A DNA stretch of 64,000 bases from Exiguobacterium sp. BMC-KP (GTDB lineage: Bacteria > Bacillota > Bacilli > Exiguobacteriales > Exiguobacteriaceae). Location: the NCBI RefSeq assembly GCF_001275385.1, contig NZ_LGIW01000015.1, forward strand, positions 1,426,001 to 1,490,000, in the 5' to 3' direction. The notes under the pieces are model-generated. The model saw nothing but the letters and a program-made list of their open reading frames with translations, was not told the DNA's origin and ran no database searches. Position 1 is the first letter of the stretch. Each line of letters opens with the position of its first letter. Positions 17,953 to 28,103 of this stretch are shown one piece after another. Both the position numbers and the translations under genes were made by a program.

Positions 17953-20174
17953 GTCTTTGTCACGCCACCAAGTCGTTCAATCAATCGTGTTCGGCGACGT
18001 GGTTCCTCTTCTTGTGACGCTTTATGGAACGCACGCGGATCACCAAACAACAGGAGACTCGACTTTGCCCGAGTGACCGCCGTATAAATTAAATTTCGGG
18101 AATGTTTGAACGCTCCTGTGAAATAGACCGGCATTAAGACGATTGGAAACTCAGACCCTTGCGCCTTATGGATCGTGATGGCATAGGCATGTGTGAATTG
18201 ATCCCAGTCACTCCGGTTATACTCGACTTCCGTTTGATCGAAACGGGCGATGATTTTATCAACTTTATCGACATTTTCTTTGGCGAAAAAGATATTAACG
18301 ATTTCCCCAATATCCCCGTTATAGACGTTTTCTTCCGCATTGTTGACGAGTTGGAGAATTTTATCTCCAGTCCGATAAATCCGCGTACCTTGTTTGACTT
18401 CGCGTTTTTTCGGCTCTTCTGGGTTATAGACACGTTGTAAGGCGACATTTAATTCGTCAATCCCGACCTGACCACGATAGGTCGGCGCGAGGACCTGAAC
18501 ATCGAATTTCGAATAGCCTTTCGCAAGCGCTTTTTCCGCAAAGGCAGAAATGCCGCGTAACGTCTCTTGCGGTGAAGCTGTATAGAATCGGCGATCCGCG
18601 AGTGGTGCTAGTAAATCAGAAGACGTCGTCCGATTCTTCAAATCGTGAGCGAGTCGTAATATCGAGGAATCTTCCGCTTGACGATGGACGACGTTCAAGC
18701 GAACGACCGGAATTCCTTCCGTATCCATCAAGTCAGCGAGGACTTGTCCCGGACCAACGGACGGTAACTGATCGCGGTCACCGACGAACAGGATTTTCAT
18801 TCCGTTCGGTACGGCACGGAGCAAACTCGATAACAGATAGATATCAATCATCGACGACTCATCGATGATCAGTACCTTTCCTGTAATCGGCTGATCCTCA
18901 TTCAATTGAAAGTTCGTTCCGTCATACTTCAAGAGGCGATGAATCGTCATCGCTGGTACGTCCGTTGCTTCCGACAGCCGTTTTGCGGCGCGTCCGGTCG
19001 GCGCAACGAGAACATACGGATAAACATCACCTGTCTTGACGCGGCTCTTCTCAAGCGGCCAGTCATGGATTTCCTGCAGTGCATGTAAAATTCCTTTAAT
19101 GACGGTCGTCTTACCCGTACCCGGTCCACCGGTTAGCACCATCAGCGGTGCTTTGACCGCTAACTCGATTGCTTCCCGCTGTTGTGCTGCATATTCCATC
19201 CCGAACTGTTCTTCGAGATGACCAATCGCTTCAAGGATCGTCGCGACATCGACTTCCTGTTCGGCACCGTTCGCCATGACGCGTGCTAGTTCCTTCGCAG
19301 CTCGGACTTCTGCATAAAAGATTGTCGGCAGATACAAGCAACCTTCCTCAAGCTTGACCTTATCCTCAGCGAGTAACAGTTCAATTGCTTGTTCCAATCG
19401 TTCGCCTGGATCTTCACCTAATAAACGGGGCGCCCGTTGGAGTAACGAGTCGACCGTTGCAAAGGCATGCCCTTCGCCTGCTTCTTGTTCTAGTATGTGC
19501 ATGATTGAAGCCGCGACACGCTCCGGATGTAGCCCGACAAGTCCGAGGTGTGACGCAATATGATCGGCTGTCTTAAAACCAATCCCGTTCACTTCATACA
19601 TTAAGGAATATGGATTCTCCCGAATCCGTGCCATGGCGTCTCCTTCGTAAGCAGCATAAATCTTTGCCGCTAGCTTCGGTGTGACATCAAACGGTGCTAA
19701 AAACAGCATCAACTGATCGACACCATACAACGTAGCGAGTCGACTCAAAATGATGTCTGCCTGTTTTTGTTTTAATCCGGGAACTTGGTTGAGGACACGC
19801 TCGTCCTTTAAAATAAGATCCACTGCCTCTTCTCCGAGAGCATCGACGATATTTTTCGCTGTCTTCGGTCCAATGCCGGTGAACGAACCATTCGTCAAGA
19901 AGCGGACCGTTGCATGTTTTGTCATCGGAACTGAACGACGAATCAGTTCCGCTTTCAGTTGTTTCCCGAAACGTGGATGATCAACGAGACGACCGAAGGC
20001 TTGATAGGTGCCTCCGAGTTCAATCCCGACACCAGTGCCCGTAATGACGAGTTCGGTTTCTTTTAGTTCAAAGTTTTTTTCTTTGACGGCGACCAATACA
20101 ATGGAGTGTGCTTCTTCCTCAGAAGAAAAGAGCACACGTTTGACGCGTCCGACGACTTGATGGGGGTGCTCCAT
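17949..20174 (-). CDS. recD2: RecD2/YrrC family ATP-dependent DNA helicase
   Basis: A 741-residue superfamily 1 5'-3' helicase of the RecD2 type, which acts in DNA repair and replication-fork maintenance outside a RecBCD complex. The N-terminal OB-like and helix-hairpin-helix region includes FTGIGPKTAKNIVDALG and EVNGIGFKTADHIA. The helicase core has the P-loop GGPGTGKTTV (about residue 350), the DESSMID Walker B and a C-terminal UvrD-type motif TAVTRAKSSLLLFGD. Both GTG and ATG are possible adjacent starts; the ATG at 20174 has better spacing from AAGGTGG. The gene is followed by the alaS T-box promoter, with the stop codon inside the -35. Confidence 0.95.
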   Translation of the reverse strand: MEHPHQVVGRVKRVLFSSEEEAHSIVLVAVKEKNFELKETELVITGTGVGIELGGTYQAFGRLVDHPRFGKQLKAELIRRSVPMTKHATVRFLTNGSFTGIGPKTAKNIVDALGEEAVDLILKDERVLNQVPGLKQKQADIILSRLATLYGVDQLMLFLAPFDVTPKLAAKIYAAYEGDAMARIRENPYSLMYEVNGIGFKTADHIASHLGLVGLHPERVAASIMHILEQEAGEGHAFATVDSLLQRAPRLLGEDPGERLEQAIELLLAEDKVKLEEGCLYLPTIFYAEVRAAKELARVMANGAEQEVDVATILEAIGHLEEQFGMEYAAQQREAIELAVKAPLMVLTGGPGTGKTTVIKGILHALQEIHDWPLEKSRVKTGDVYPYVLVAPTGRAAKRLSEATDVPAMTIHRLLKYDGTNFQLNEDQPITGKVLIIDESSMIDIYLLSSLLRAVPNGMKILFVGDRDQLPSVGPGQVLADLMDTEGIPVVRLNVVHRQAEDSSILRLAHDLKNRTTSSDLLAPLADRRFYTASPQETLRGISAFAEKALAKGYSKFDVQVLAPTYRGQVGIDELNVALQRVYNPEEPKKREVKQGTRIYRTGDKILQLVNNAEENVYNGDIGEIVNIFFAKENVDKVDKIIARFDQTEVEYNRSDWDQFTHAYAITIHKAQGSEFPIVLMPVYFTGAFKHSRNLIYTAVTRAKSSLLLFGDPRAFHKASQEEEPRRRTRLIERLGGVTKT

Positions 20175-20290
20175 CACTCCACCTTCTTTCTCTCTTTTTC
20201 ATTCGCTGCTTTCATCATAGCATTCGTTTACCAGATTTTAAATCAGGGAAACATACCGTGAAACATTTCGTTACGAGGAGGAGTTCAAGG

Positions 20291-20839
20291 ATGGCACGTT
20301 TACCGATTGCAGGTTTGTGTGAATTAGTACTGGAAGTCGAGGATATGGATCGCGCTGTTCGCTTTTGGAACGGAACACTGGGCATTCCGATCGTCGAACA
20401 ATGGGCACCTGAGGATGCAGAACCAAGCAAGGAACAATCCGAACAGGACGGCGTCTGGGCGACGTGGCTGTATATTGGTGGCAACACACGACTTGGTCTG
20501 TGGTTAAAACGAGACTTCACGATGGAGGAACGAACGGTCAAGCACTTACCTGTATCCGAATGGGATACGTTATATGATGAAGGCGGCGTCCATGTGCACT
20601 GCGCCTTTTACGTCGAAAAAGAAGAGTTCCAACAAGCGCTCAATCAACTACGGGAAGCATCGATTACCGTGAAGTTAAGAGAATGGGATGAACAAGAGAC
20701 ATCCAATCAAAAAGAGCATTCGGCTTATTTCAAGGATACGGAGAACAATGTCATCGAACTGTATACGAAAAACATGGATGAAGCCTATGAAGATTTTTCG
20801 GGACCTCCCCTCCGCGTCATCCGTGAAGTTGGGAATTGA
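20291..20839 (+). CDS. VOC (glyoxalase/bleomycin-resistance fold) family protein
   Basis: A 182-residue protein with two vicinal-oxygen-chelate halves. The first half has ELVLEVEDMDRAVRFWNGTLG, written here as the split motifs LVLEVEDMDRAVRFW and GTLGIPIVEQW. The second has a GVHVHCAFYVE strand and the metal-ligand-like DTENNVIELY. It could be a lyase, dioxygenase-like or thiol-dependent enzyme; the substrate is not visible from sequence. The start at 20291 has AGGAGGAG upstream; an in-frame ATG 33 bases earlier does not. It is divergent from recD2 and has its own terminator. It interrupts the Bacillus-like gene order. Confidence 0.82.
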   Translation: MARLPIAGLCELVLEVEDMDRAVRFWNGTLGIPIVEQWAPEDAEPSKEQSEQDGVWATWLYIGGNTRLGLWLKRDFTMEERTVKHLPVSEWDTLYDEGGVHVHCAFYVEKEEFQQALNQLREASITVKLREWDEQETSNQKEHSAYFKDTENNVIELYTKNMDEAYEDFSGPPLRVIREVGN

Positions 20840-20848
20840 ATAAAACAC

Positions 20849-20881
20849 AAAAAGACGACTCCACAAGGAATCGTCTTTTTT
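20849..20881. terminator. Bidirectional terminator between the VOC gene and the TPR gene
   Basis: AAAAAGACGACTCC pairs with GGAATCGTCTTTTT around a short loop, with A and T runs on either side. It serves both convergent genes. Confidence 0.85.
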
Positions 20882-20884
20882 AGA

Positions 20885-21550
20885 TCAGTCTGCTTGTTTC
20901 AACAATGCATCCATCTTCGCTTTTGCATCTCGTGCGAGAGCGTGTTCTGGCTGATAGGCAAGAACAGCTTCGAGTTCTGCATAACACGCTTCCTGTTGAC
21001 CAAGGAAAGCAAGAGCAATGGCATAGTTGTACCGTGCATCCGTATGCGTTTCGTCAAGCATCAAGACGTGCTCGAACATTTCGACTGCTTCTTCCAACTT
21101 CTCGTTTTGCGCTAAGGCCAGTCCGTATTGGAACGCAATCTCGATGTCGACGCCATTCAATTCTGAAGCGCGTTGCAAACGAGGTAAGCCGCGTACCGGA
21201 TCACCGAGTTTTTGATACGTCATCCCAAGCATGAAATGGAGATCTGCATCGTCAAGCCCATATAATAAGGCTGCCCGCAATGATTCTTCTGCTTCGACAA
21301 GTTGATCGGCAGCAAAAAACAGTGCACCTTTTGCATAATAGGCACTCGCGAACGTATTGTCGATCATTAGTGCTCGTTCGTAAAACCGGAGCGCACGATC
21401 TGCATCGTTCATCGATTGTAATAACGTTCCGAGATTGACATACGCTGTCGGATCTTTTGGATTTTCTTCAATCGCGTCGTTAAATGCTTGCGCTGCTAAT
21501 TCATAATTCCCAGCTTCTAAATGCCGGAATCCTACTTCATTATAGTTCAT
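20885..21550 (-). CDS. TPR-repeat protein (YrrB-like)
   Basis: A 221-residue protein built almost entirely of about six tetratricopeptide repeats; GNYELAAQAFNDAIEENPKDPT-type units recur every 34 residues, as in DADRALRFYERALMID and KLEEAVEMFEHVLML. No signal peptide or membrane segment is seen, so it should be a cytoplasmic scaffold. It follows mnmA by 13 bases and corresponds in position to Bacillus yrrB. Its partner is not known. GTAAGGAGC precedes the ATG. Confidence 0.88.
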   Translation of the reverse strand: MNYNEVGFRHLEAGNYELAAQAFNDAIEENPKDPTAYVNLGTLLQSMNDADRALRFYERALMIDNTFASAYYAKGALFFAADQLVEAEESLRAALLYGLDDADLHFMLGMTYQKLGDPVRGLPRLQRASELNGVDIEIAFQYGLALAQNEKLEEAVEMFEHVLMLDETHTDARYNYAIALAFLGQQEACYAELEAVLAYQPEHALARDAKAKMDALLKQAD

Positions 21551-21563
21551 CTTCTTTTGCTCC

Positions 21564-22685
<1,122 letters not shown>

Positions 22686-22701
22686 TCATTTCACCTCTTA
22701 G

Positions 22702-23829
22702 TTAATTCTGAAACGATTTTACGACATCTTGCAAGGCTTGTGCGAGTAGTTCGACTTGCGAGATATCATTTCCATGACCAAAACTGATTCGGACCGATGC
22801 TCGTGTCCGTTCATCTTCGCCATACATGGCGGATAGGACATGCGATGGTTCGACAGATCCTGCCGTACACGCACTCCCACTCGATACCGCCATCTGACGC
22901 ATATCGAGCATGATCAAGAACGGTTCGATCTCGATACGTGGGAAGTAGAGATTGAGGACATTTGGTAAACCCTCTTGCCCGTTGATTTCATAATTGATGC
23001 CACTCTCATCTAAACGTGTCAGCAAAACACTACGGAGCTGTTTAATGTGGTTCTTTTGTTGATCGCGCTCTGCGATCATCAGTTCGAGCGCTTTCGCTAA
23101 ACCGACGACACCAGGTACGTTTTCCGTACCAGCGCGACGCTTACGTTCCTGCTCTCCACCAAACGTCTGAGGCGCTAACTTCACACCGGTCCGGACATAT
23201 AACAGTCCGATTCCTTTTGGACCATTAATCTTGTGACCCGATGCTGAGAGTAAATCGACCTGTAACGCTTCGACATCGATTGCTTGTTTTCCGAACACTT
23301 GCACCGCGTCCGTATGGAACAAAATACCGCGTTCCCGTAAAAATCGACCGAATATCGCAATCGGCTGGATCGTTCCGACTTCATTGTTGCCGAACATGAT
23401 TGAGACGAGCGTCGTATCTTCCCGGATTGCTTTTTGTAAGGCAGTCAATGAAACGACACCAGAAGACGGTACATCGAGATACGTGACGTCATAGCCTTGT
23501 TCTTCGAGCTCTTCGAACGCACGAAGCACGGCATGATGCTCAAAACGTGTCGTAATAAGATGTCGTCCTTTTTCACGCGCTGCCTCGGCTGCTCCAAAGA
23601 TGGCGTAGTTATCCGACTCCGTTCCACCACTTGTGAAAATCAGTTCTGTTGGTTTCGCGTTCAATTCTTGCGCAATCTGCCGTCGTGCTTGATCGATTGC
23701 TGCTCGAGCAGAGCGACCAGCCGCGTGAACACTTGATGGATTTCCATACTGTTCAAGTAAATAAGGTGTCATCGCCGCTAGGACTTCCGGACGCATCGGC
23801 GTCGTCGCCGAATGGTCAAAGTAATTCAT
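22702..23829 (-). CDS. Cysteine desulfurase (YrvO/IscS-like)
   Basis: A 375-residue PLP enzyme that takes sulfur from cysteine and passes it on as persulfide. The PLP lysine is Lys200 in SASGHKINGPKG and the active cysteine is Cys321 in SSGSACTAGSVEPSHVL. Its place between cymR and mnmA matches Bacillus yrvO, the desulfurase devoted to tRNA 2-thiouridine formation. A second desulfurase in this window (48038-49117) belongs to the NAD locus. GAGGTGAAG precedes the start. Confidence 0.94.
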   Translation of the reverse strand: MNYFDHSATTPMRPEVLAAMTPYLLEQYGNPSSVHAAGRSARAAIDQARRQIAQELNAKPTELIFTSGGTESDNYAIFGAAEAAREKGRHLITTRFEHHAVLRAFEELEEQGYDVTYLDVPSSGVVSLTALQKAIREDTTLVSIMFGNNEVGTIQPIAIFGRFLRERGILFHTDAVQVFGKQAIDVEALQVDLLSASGHKINGPKGIGLLYVRTGVKLAPQTFGGEQERKRRAGTENVPGVVGLAKALELMIAERDQQKNHIKQLRSVLLTRLDESGINYEINGQEGLPNVLNLYFPRIEIEPFLIMLDMRQMAVSSGSACTAGSVEPSHVLSAMYGEDERTRASVRISFGHGNDISQVELLAQALQDVVKSFQN

Positions 23830-23842
23830 TCATCTTCACCTC

Positions 23843-24250
23843 TCAAATATAGAACATATAACCTGTATCTTCTTCTTCTGCTAAATCTTGCAATGTTGTT
23901 GAATCAAGAACCTGGTCAACCGCTTGTTGAATCTTATCCCACAGCTTCCGTTTCGTGACCTCGTCACACGCGTCGCCTTCAACGACGACGAGTGGTCCTT
24001 CAAGTAAACGGATGATTTCACCCGCCGTGATGCTTTGTGCTTCACGACCGAGCTTATATCCACCGTATGCACCACGAACACTTTTGACGAGACCCCCGTT
24101 ACGAAGCGGTGCAATCAATTGTTCGAGATAGTGCTCAGATAAGTCATACATCTGGGCGATTTTCTTTAAAGACAATGGTTTGGATTCAGCTTCTTTCGCG
24201 AGTGCGATCATGATCGTCAGACCATATCGCCCTTTCGTTGAGATTTTCAT
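23843..24250 (-). CDS. cymR: Rrf2-family repressor CymR
   Basis: The cysteine-metabolism regulator of Bacillales, which with CysK represses sulfur-assimilation genes. The 135-residue protein begins MKISTKGRYGLTIMI and has the winged-helix segment LSEHYLEQLIAPLRNGGLV. It lacks an iron-sulfur cysteine triplet typical of IscR and ends in the CymR-like LDSTTLQDLAEEE...YMFYI tail. The start at 24250 matches the family; a second ATG directly before it is also possible. It is divergent from rarA, with overlapping -10 hexamers (plus-strand AGTATAGT, 24273-24280). It leads the desulfurase-mnmA group. Confidence 0.92.
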   Translation of the reverse strand: MKISTKGRYGLTIMIALAKEAESKPLSLKKIAQMYDLSEHYLEQLIAPLRNGGLVKSVRGAYGGYKLGREAQSITAGEIIRLLEGPLVVVEGDACDEVTKRKLWDKIQQAVDQVLDSTTLQDLAEEEDTGYMFYI

Positions 24251-24310
24251 CATGCGAAGGATCATCCTTTCTAGTATAGTAGTAGCTAAAAGTGGAAGGA
24301 GCGTATGTGT

Positions 24311-25648
24311 ATGGCACATTTATTTGAATCCCAGTCCCCTGCCGGACCGCTCGCAAATCGGATGCGTCCGCAGAATCTGGATGAGATTGTTGGGCAACAC
24401 CATCTGATTGGAGAGACGACGCTCCTGCGGCGTGCCATCCTAGCTGACCGTCTTGGAACCGTCATTTTCTACGGTCCACCTGGAACTGGTAAGACGACGC
24501 TCGCGCGCGTCATCTCTAGTTATACGAAATCAGCGTTTGAGCAACTGAATGCGGTCACTGCAAAACTGGAACAATTACGAGAAATTCTAAAAGCAGCTGA
24601 AGCTCGTCTCCAGTTCGAAGATCAAAAAACGATCCTCTTTCTTGACGAGATCCATCGTTTCAATAAGATGCAACAGGACGCCTTACTACCGGCACTTGAA
24701 GCGGGTACGATCACATTGATCGGGGCGACGACGGAAAATCCGAGTTTTGAAGTCAACGCCGCACTCTTGTCTCGAGCAACAGTCTTTCGTTTTGAACCAC
24801 CGACAGCAGATGATTTACGAATCGTCCTTGATCGGACCCTGAAGGATGCGGATCGTGGTCTTGGCAAATACCCGATCACGATCACGGATGAAGCGATCGA
24901 TCATTACGTCAAGTTATCGGATGGCGATTACCGGGCATTGTTGAATGCACTTGAACTCGCTGTCTTGACGACACCGGAAATCGATGGTCAGATTACGATT
25001 GATCTCGCTGTCGCCGAGGAATCGATTCAGCAAAAAGCATTGAAATACGATAAGGACGGTGACCGTCATTATGATGTCATCTCTGCCTTCATTAAATCGA
25101 TTCGAGGTTCCGATCCGGACGCCGCGCTCTACTGGCTCGCTGTCATGATTGAAGCCGGTGAAAGCCCACGCTTTATCGTCCGCCGTCTCTATGTCCATGC
25201 AGCAGAAGACATCGGTCTGTCTGATCCGCAAGCCTTACTAATGGTCGATGCGTGTGCACGTGCTTGTGAATACGTCGGTTTTCCGGAAGCACGAATCCCG
25301 CTCGCTGAAACGGTCTTGTATCTCGCGACGGCACCGAAATCGAATACTGTCATCTCAGCGATTGATCAAGCATTGACGCTCGTTCGTCGCTCGGACGGGG
25401 GACCGGTCCCACCGCACTTGCGCGATGCCCATCACCCAGGTGCCGCAGCACTTGGAAATGGCGTCACCTATCAATATCCGCACGATTTTGAGCACGCTTA
25501 TGTCCCCCAGAATTATTGGCCCGAGAACCTCGCTCGGACGAAACCAGTCTTTTATCGTCCTAGTCCACGTGGGTTTGAGAAACAATTGCAAGCTCGTCTT
25601 GATTTTTGGAACAAACAAACAGCTACACATCAGAAAAAGCGACCATAA
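24311..25648 (+). CDS. rarA: Replication-associated recombination protein A (RarA/MgsA)
   Basis: A 445-residue AAA+ ATPase of the clamp-loader clade that acts at stalled replication forks. It has the P-loop [14 protein letters not shown], Walker [12 protein letters not shown], sensor 1 [12 protein letters not shown] and the C-terminal MgsA tetramerisation region ([14 protein letters not shown]). GGAAGGAG lies nine bases before the ATG at 24311; an ATG six bases earlier is too close to it. It is divergent from cymR and convergent with tcdA, as in Bacillus. Confidence 0.96.
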   Translation: MAHLFESQSPAGPLANRMRPQNLDEIVGQHHLIGETTLLRRAILADRLGTVIFYGPPGTGKTTLARVISSYTKSAFEQLNAVTAKLEQLREILKAAEARLQFEDQKTILFLDEIHRFNKMQQDALLPALEAGTITLIGATTENPSFEVNAALLSRATVFRFEPPTADDLRIVLDRTLKDADRGLGKYPITITDEAIDHYVKLSDGDYRALLNALELAVLTTPEIDGQITIDLAVAEESIQQKALKYDKDGDRHYDVISAFIKSIRGSDPDAALYWLAVMIEAGESPRFIVRRLYVHAAEDIGLSDPQALLMVDACARACEYVGFPEARIPLAETVLYLATAPKSNTVISAIDQALTLVRRSDGGPVPPHLRDAHHPGAAALGNGVTYQYPHDFEHAYVPQNYWPENLARTKPVFYRPSPRGFEKQLQARLDFWNKQTATHQKKRP

Positions 25649-25662
25649 GGTCGCTTTTTTTT
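25634..25662. terminator. Bidirectional terminator between rarA and tcdA
   Basis: AAAAAGCGACC pairs with GGTCGCTTTTTTT around a four-base loop. It overlaps both stop codons and serves both convergent genes. Confidence 0.85.
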
Positions 25663-26425
25663 AACGAACGCGCTCAATCGTCACGCCGGCTTCACGGACA
25701 ATCTCATTGATGACATAGCTTGCTGCAATCAACCCACCGACTGATGGAACGAACGCATTCGAACTTGGTGGCATCTTCGCCTTACGAATCGCCGCTGCAT
25801 CGTTTCCGACGACTTGGCGGACTTCTTCGATGATCTTAACAGGTGGCTCGTCGGAGAAGACGACAGGGACACCTTTATGAATACCGGCTTTCCGGAGTCT
25901 TGTCCGAATGACCTTCGCCAGTGGATCATAACTTGTATCTTTGATGTCAACGATCTTGATGCGTGTCGGATCCATCTTGTTTGCCATTCCCATGCTCGAG
26001 ATGATCGGGATGTTACGCTTCTTGCATTCTTGAATCAAGTGAATTTTGAACGAGACCGTGTCCGAAGCATCGATGACATAATCCGGCTTCTGTTCAAAAA
26101 ATGACTCGAATGTTTCTTCATTATAGAACATCTTCAAACGAACGATTTCAAGGTCCGGATTGATTAACGCAAGACGTTCTGCCATGGCATCGACCTTCGG
26201 CTGACCGACGGTCGGGAGCAAGGCATGGATTTGTCGGTTGACGTTCGTGATGTCAATGTCATCCTTATCAACAAGAATCAAACGGCCTACACCACTACGG
26301 GCAAGTGCTTCTGCTGAGAACGATCCAACGCCACCGATCCCTAGAATAGCGACAGACTTGGATGCCAATGCGTCAAGTCCAGTTTTACCAATTGCTAGTT
26401 CATTACGCGAAAATTGATGTAACAT
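25661..26425 (-). CDS. tcdA: tRNA threonylcarbamoyladenosine dehydratase TcdA
   Basis: An E1-like ATP-dependent enzyme that converts t6A37 in tRNA to cyclic t6A. The 254-residue protein has the nucleotide-binding GIGGVGSFSAEALARSG, the VDKDDIDITNVNRQ signature of ThiF/MoeB folds, and DYVIDASDTVSFK. It ends with the family segment GGLIAASYVINEIVR. GTGAGG precedes the start. It is equivalent in position to Bacillus yrvM, close to the 6S RNA and aspS. A TATAAT hexamer at 26468-26463 probably marks its promoter. Confidence 0.94.
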   Translation of the reverse strand: MLHQFSRNELAIGKTGLDALASKSVAILGIGGVGSFSAEALARSGVGRLILVDKDDIDITNVNRQIHALLPTVGQPKVDAMAERLALINPDLEIVRLKMFYNEETFESFFEQKPDYVIDASDTVSFKIHLIQECKKRNIPIISSMGMANKMDPTRIKIVDIKDTSYDPLAKVIRTRLRKAGIHKGVPVVFSDEPPVKIIEEVRQVVGNDAAAIRKAKMPPSSNAFVPSVGGLIAASYVINEIVREAGVTIERVR

Positions 26426-26462
26426 CTCATAACCTCACAATACTCATACTGTTTTACTCGGA

Positions 26463-26468
26463 ATTATA
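26463..26468 (-). promoter_or_regulatory. -10 element of the tcdA promoter
   Basis: A consensus TATAAT on the minus strand, 38 bases before the tcdA start. No good -35 is seen at 16-18 bases, where a run of Ts lies. Confidence 0.45.
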
Positions 26469-26511
26469 TCATAAAAAAAAACGTCATGCGACGTATCAAA
26501 CAATAAAATAA

Positions 26512-26716
26512 TAAGACGATGGGACCCGAAGTGCCGTGTCGATACCTTATTTTTGAACCTGCTGTGCAGGTGGGTGTCTTATCCGATTCCTATTCGTACG
26601 TCCTCCTGCTGTGTTACGAGGCATGTACTACTAGTTGGAACGTCAAACTCCCTATCAAAAAAGAGTGGCTCAAAGATAAAAGGCGGCTCTCGTACAATTC
26701 AGGAACCCCATCTGAT
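26512..26716 (-). ncRNA. ssrS: Probable 6S RNA
   Basis: About 200 non-coding bases between tcdA and the photolyase gene that can fold as one long rod. The ends pair (GATGGGG near 26712 with CCCATC near 26518). Internally TTTGAGCC pairs with GGTTCAAA. The 3' side of the presumed central bubble holds a small hairpin, ACCTG-CACAG-CAGGT, as many 6S RNAs do. The upper arm closes with CCTC/GAGG. A very good promoter (TTGCAT-N17-TATATT) stands just upstream and a T-rich tract follows the 3' end. In Bacillus subtilis the 6S-1 RNA gene lies near aspS and yrvM, the same neighbourhood. 6S RNA binds the SigA holoenzyme and mimics an open promoter. Exact ends are estimates. Confidence 0.75.
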
Positions 26717-26722
26717 GCATTT

Positions 26723-26751
26723 AATATAGCATCCTCCCTTCTGAAATGCAA
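26723..26751 (-). promoter_or_regulatory. Promoter of the probable 6S RNA
   Basis: TTGCAT (26751-26746) and TATATT (26728-26723) on the minus strand have exactly 17 bases between them, and TG lies just before the -10 (extended -10). The first transcribed base should be near 26716. No ribosome binding site or reading frame follows. Confidence 0.75.
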
Positions 26752-26782
26752 CTACTTCCCACTCCAGAAAAGAATGCTTTTT

Positions 26783-27967
26783 TCAGGTCCAACGTTTCGT
26801 GAAGTATTGATTCGGATCATATCGCTGTTGTTGGAATACGGGGTCGAATCTTGGTGTCCGCGTCGCATTTCCGACACCCGCGATAAACGCCCAGTTACCA
26901 TAATTCGAAGCGACATCATAATCGACTAATTGCTGTTCAAAATACCTTGCTCCGATACGCCAGTCCTGCTTTAACTCGTGGATGAGATAACTCGCAACGA
27001 TCTGCCTTCCTCGGTTCGACATCCACCCCGTTTCTCTAATCTCGTTCATGAAGGCATCGACGAATGGAACACCGGTTTCGCCCTTTATCCAACGTTCAAC
27101 TGCTGCTTGGTCAGTCTTCCATGTACGTTGCCCTTCTTGTAGTCCACTTGATCGAAAAAGACGACTTCCCGTTTCGCGCATCGTCAAATGGAAAAAGTCA
27201 CGCCATAACAGTTCGAAATACAACCAATACGTCGATTCATTTGCTCCTTTTTCTCGCTCTGCTTTCTGCAATTCAGCCATGACGCGACGCGGTGATAGTG
27301 ACCCGTTTGCCAACCAAGCAGACAACTTTGAGGAATCATTTCGTAAGAACCCATTGCGTGTTTCTTTATAGGTAAACACGGGCTCAGCAAGATATTCTTG
27401 CAAACGTGCCCTCCCCGCTGATTCTCCCCCACGAAACGGAAACGCAATCTCTGGATCTGCTTCAACCGACTCCTCTTTCATTAAATGAATTCCTGATGGT
27501 GGATCAAGCGGATCGTAAAACGTACCTTTTGCTTCGACTCGTTTTCGAAATGCCGTAAAGACGCGCTTTAGTTCATCACTTCCAATATCTTCTCGACGAT
27601 GCAACATCTGTGTCTCCAAAGAGCGCGTCGTATATTTGTCTTCGATATATTTCTCACTTGTTGCTTCTTCCGTTCCGGTCATCTTATGGAAATAGACCGT
27701 CTCATCCGGTTGCAAGTAAGAGTCGAGCACTTCAAGCACCTTACCCTCTAGAATATCTAACGTAATTCCGATTTGGGACAGATGAATAGCTAAATTCTCT
27801 AGCGTCTCCTGTTCGAATCGTTCTTGTTGTGTACCTCTCTTAAAATCTCGTTTCTTTTGATTTTTAACGTAGACCGCACGAATCGTGTTATGTTCTTCAC
27901 ACGCACTCCGAAGTGCTTCATGGTCATCGACACGTAAATCATTGCGATACCAGACGACTGCTCCCAT
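26783..27967 (-). CDS. Photolyase/cryptochrome, DASH-type
   Basis: A 394-residue FAD protein of the photolyase-cryptochrome family, expected to use blue or UV-A light to repair pyrimidine dimers (DASH members prefer single-stranded or looped DNA). The antenna domain starts with VVWYRNDLRVDDHEAL. The FAD domain has FELLWRDFFHLTM, GVPFVDAFMNEI, TGWMSNRGRQIVASYL, DWRIGARYFE and DYDVASNYGNWAFIAGVG, the last being most like Cry-DASH. It ends abruptly at YFTKRWT, where relatives usually continue for a further short stretch. AGGAGAAGGGAGA precedes the start. It is not in this position in Bacillus and forms part of a small repair group upstream of the 6S RNA. Confidence 0.87.
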   Translation of the reverse strand: MGAVVWYRNDLRVDDHEALRSACEEHNTIRAVYVKNQKKRDFKRGTQQERFEQETLENLAIHLSQIGITLDILEGKVLEVLDSYLQPDETVYFHKMTGTEEATSEKYIEDKYTTRSLETQMLHRREDIGSDELKRVFTAFRKRVEAKGTFYDPLDPPSGIHLMKEESVEADPEIAFPFRGGESAGRARLQEYLAEPVFTYKETRNGFLRNDSSKLSAWLANGSLSPRRVMAELQKAEREKGANESTYWLYFELLWRDFFHLTMRETGSRLFRSSGLQEGQRTWKTDQAAVERWIKGETGVPFVDAFMNEIRETGWMSNRGRQIVASYLIHELKQDWRIGARYFEQQLVDYDVASNYGNWAFIAGVGNATRTPRFDPVFQQQRYDPNQYFTKRWT

Positions 27968-28040
27968 ATTGATCGTCTCCCTTCTCCTTATACTATGACC
28001 CGACTACAGTACTTGGAAAACCACTTGATGTGCCGATGAG

Positions 28041-28071
28041 GTTTTAAGACGTTGTTTTCGTGGAATATGAT
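28041..28071 (+). promoter_or_regulatory. Predicted promoter of the 39-residue peptide gene
   Basis: TTTAAG (28043-28048) and TATGAT (28066-28071) are 17 bases apart, a modest SigA match. The same stretch also reads GTTTTA, 15 bases, GGAATA, which resembles a SigB-type general-stress promoter. Sequence alone does not decide between them. Confidence 0.45.
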
Positions 28072-28103
28072 TAGTACAACAAACTAGAGGAGTGAATGAA
28101 TCA

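Noticed and set aside
26519-26929. Plus-strand open frame of 136 codons over the 6S RNA locus
   Set aside because: It has no ribosome binding site, is antisense to the probable 6S RNA and runs into the end of the photolyase gene in antisense. Its composition is not protein-like.
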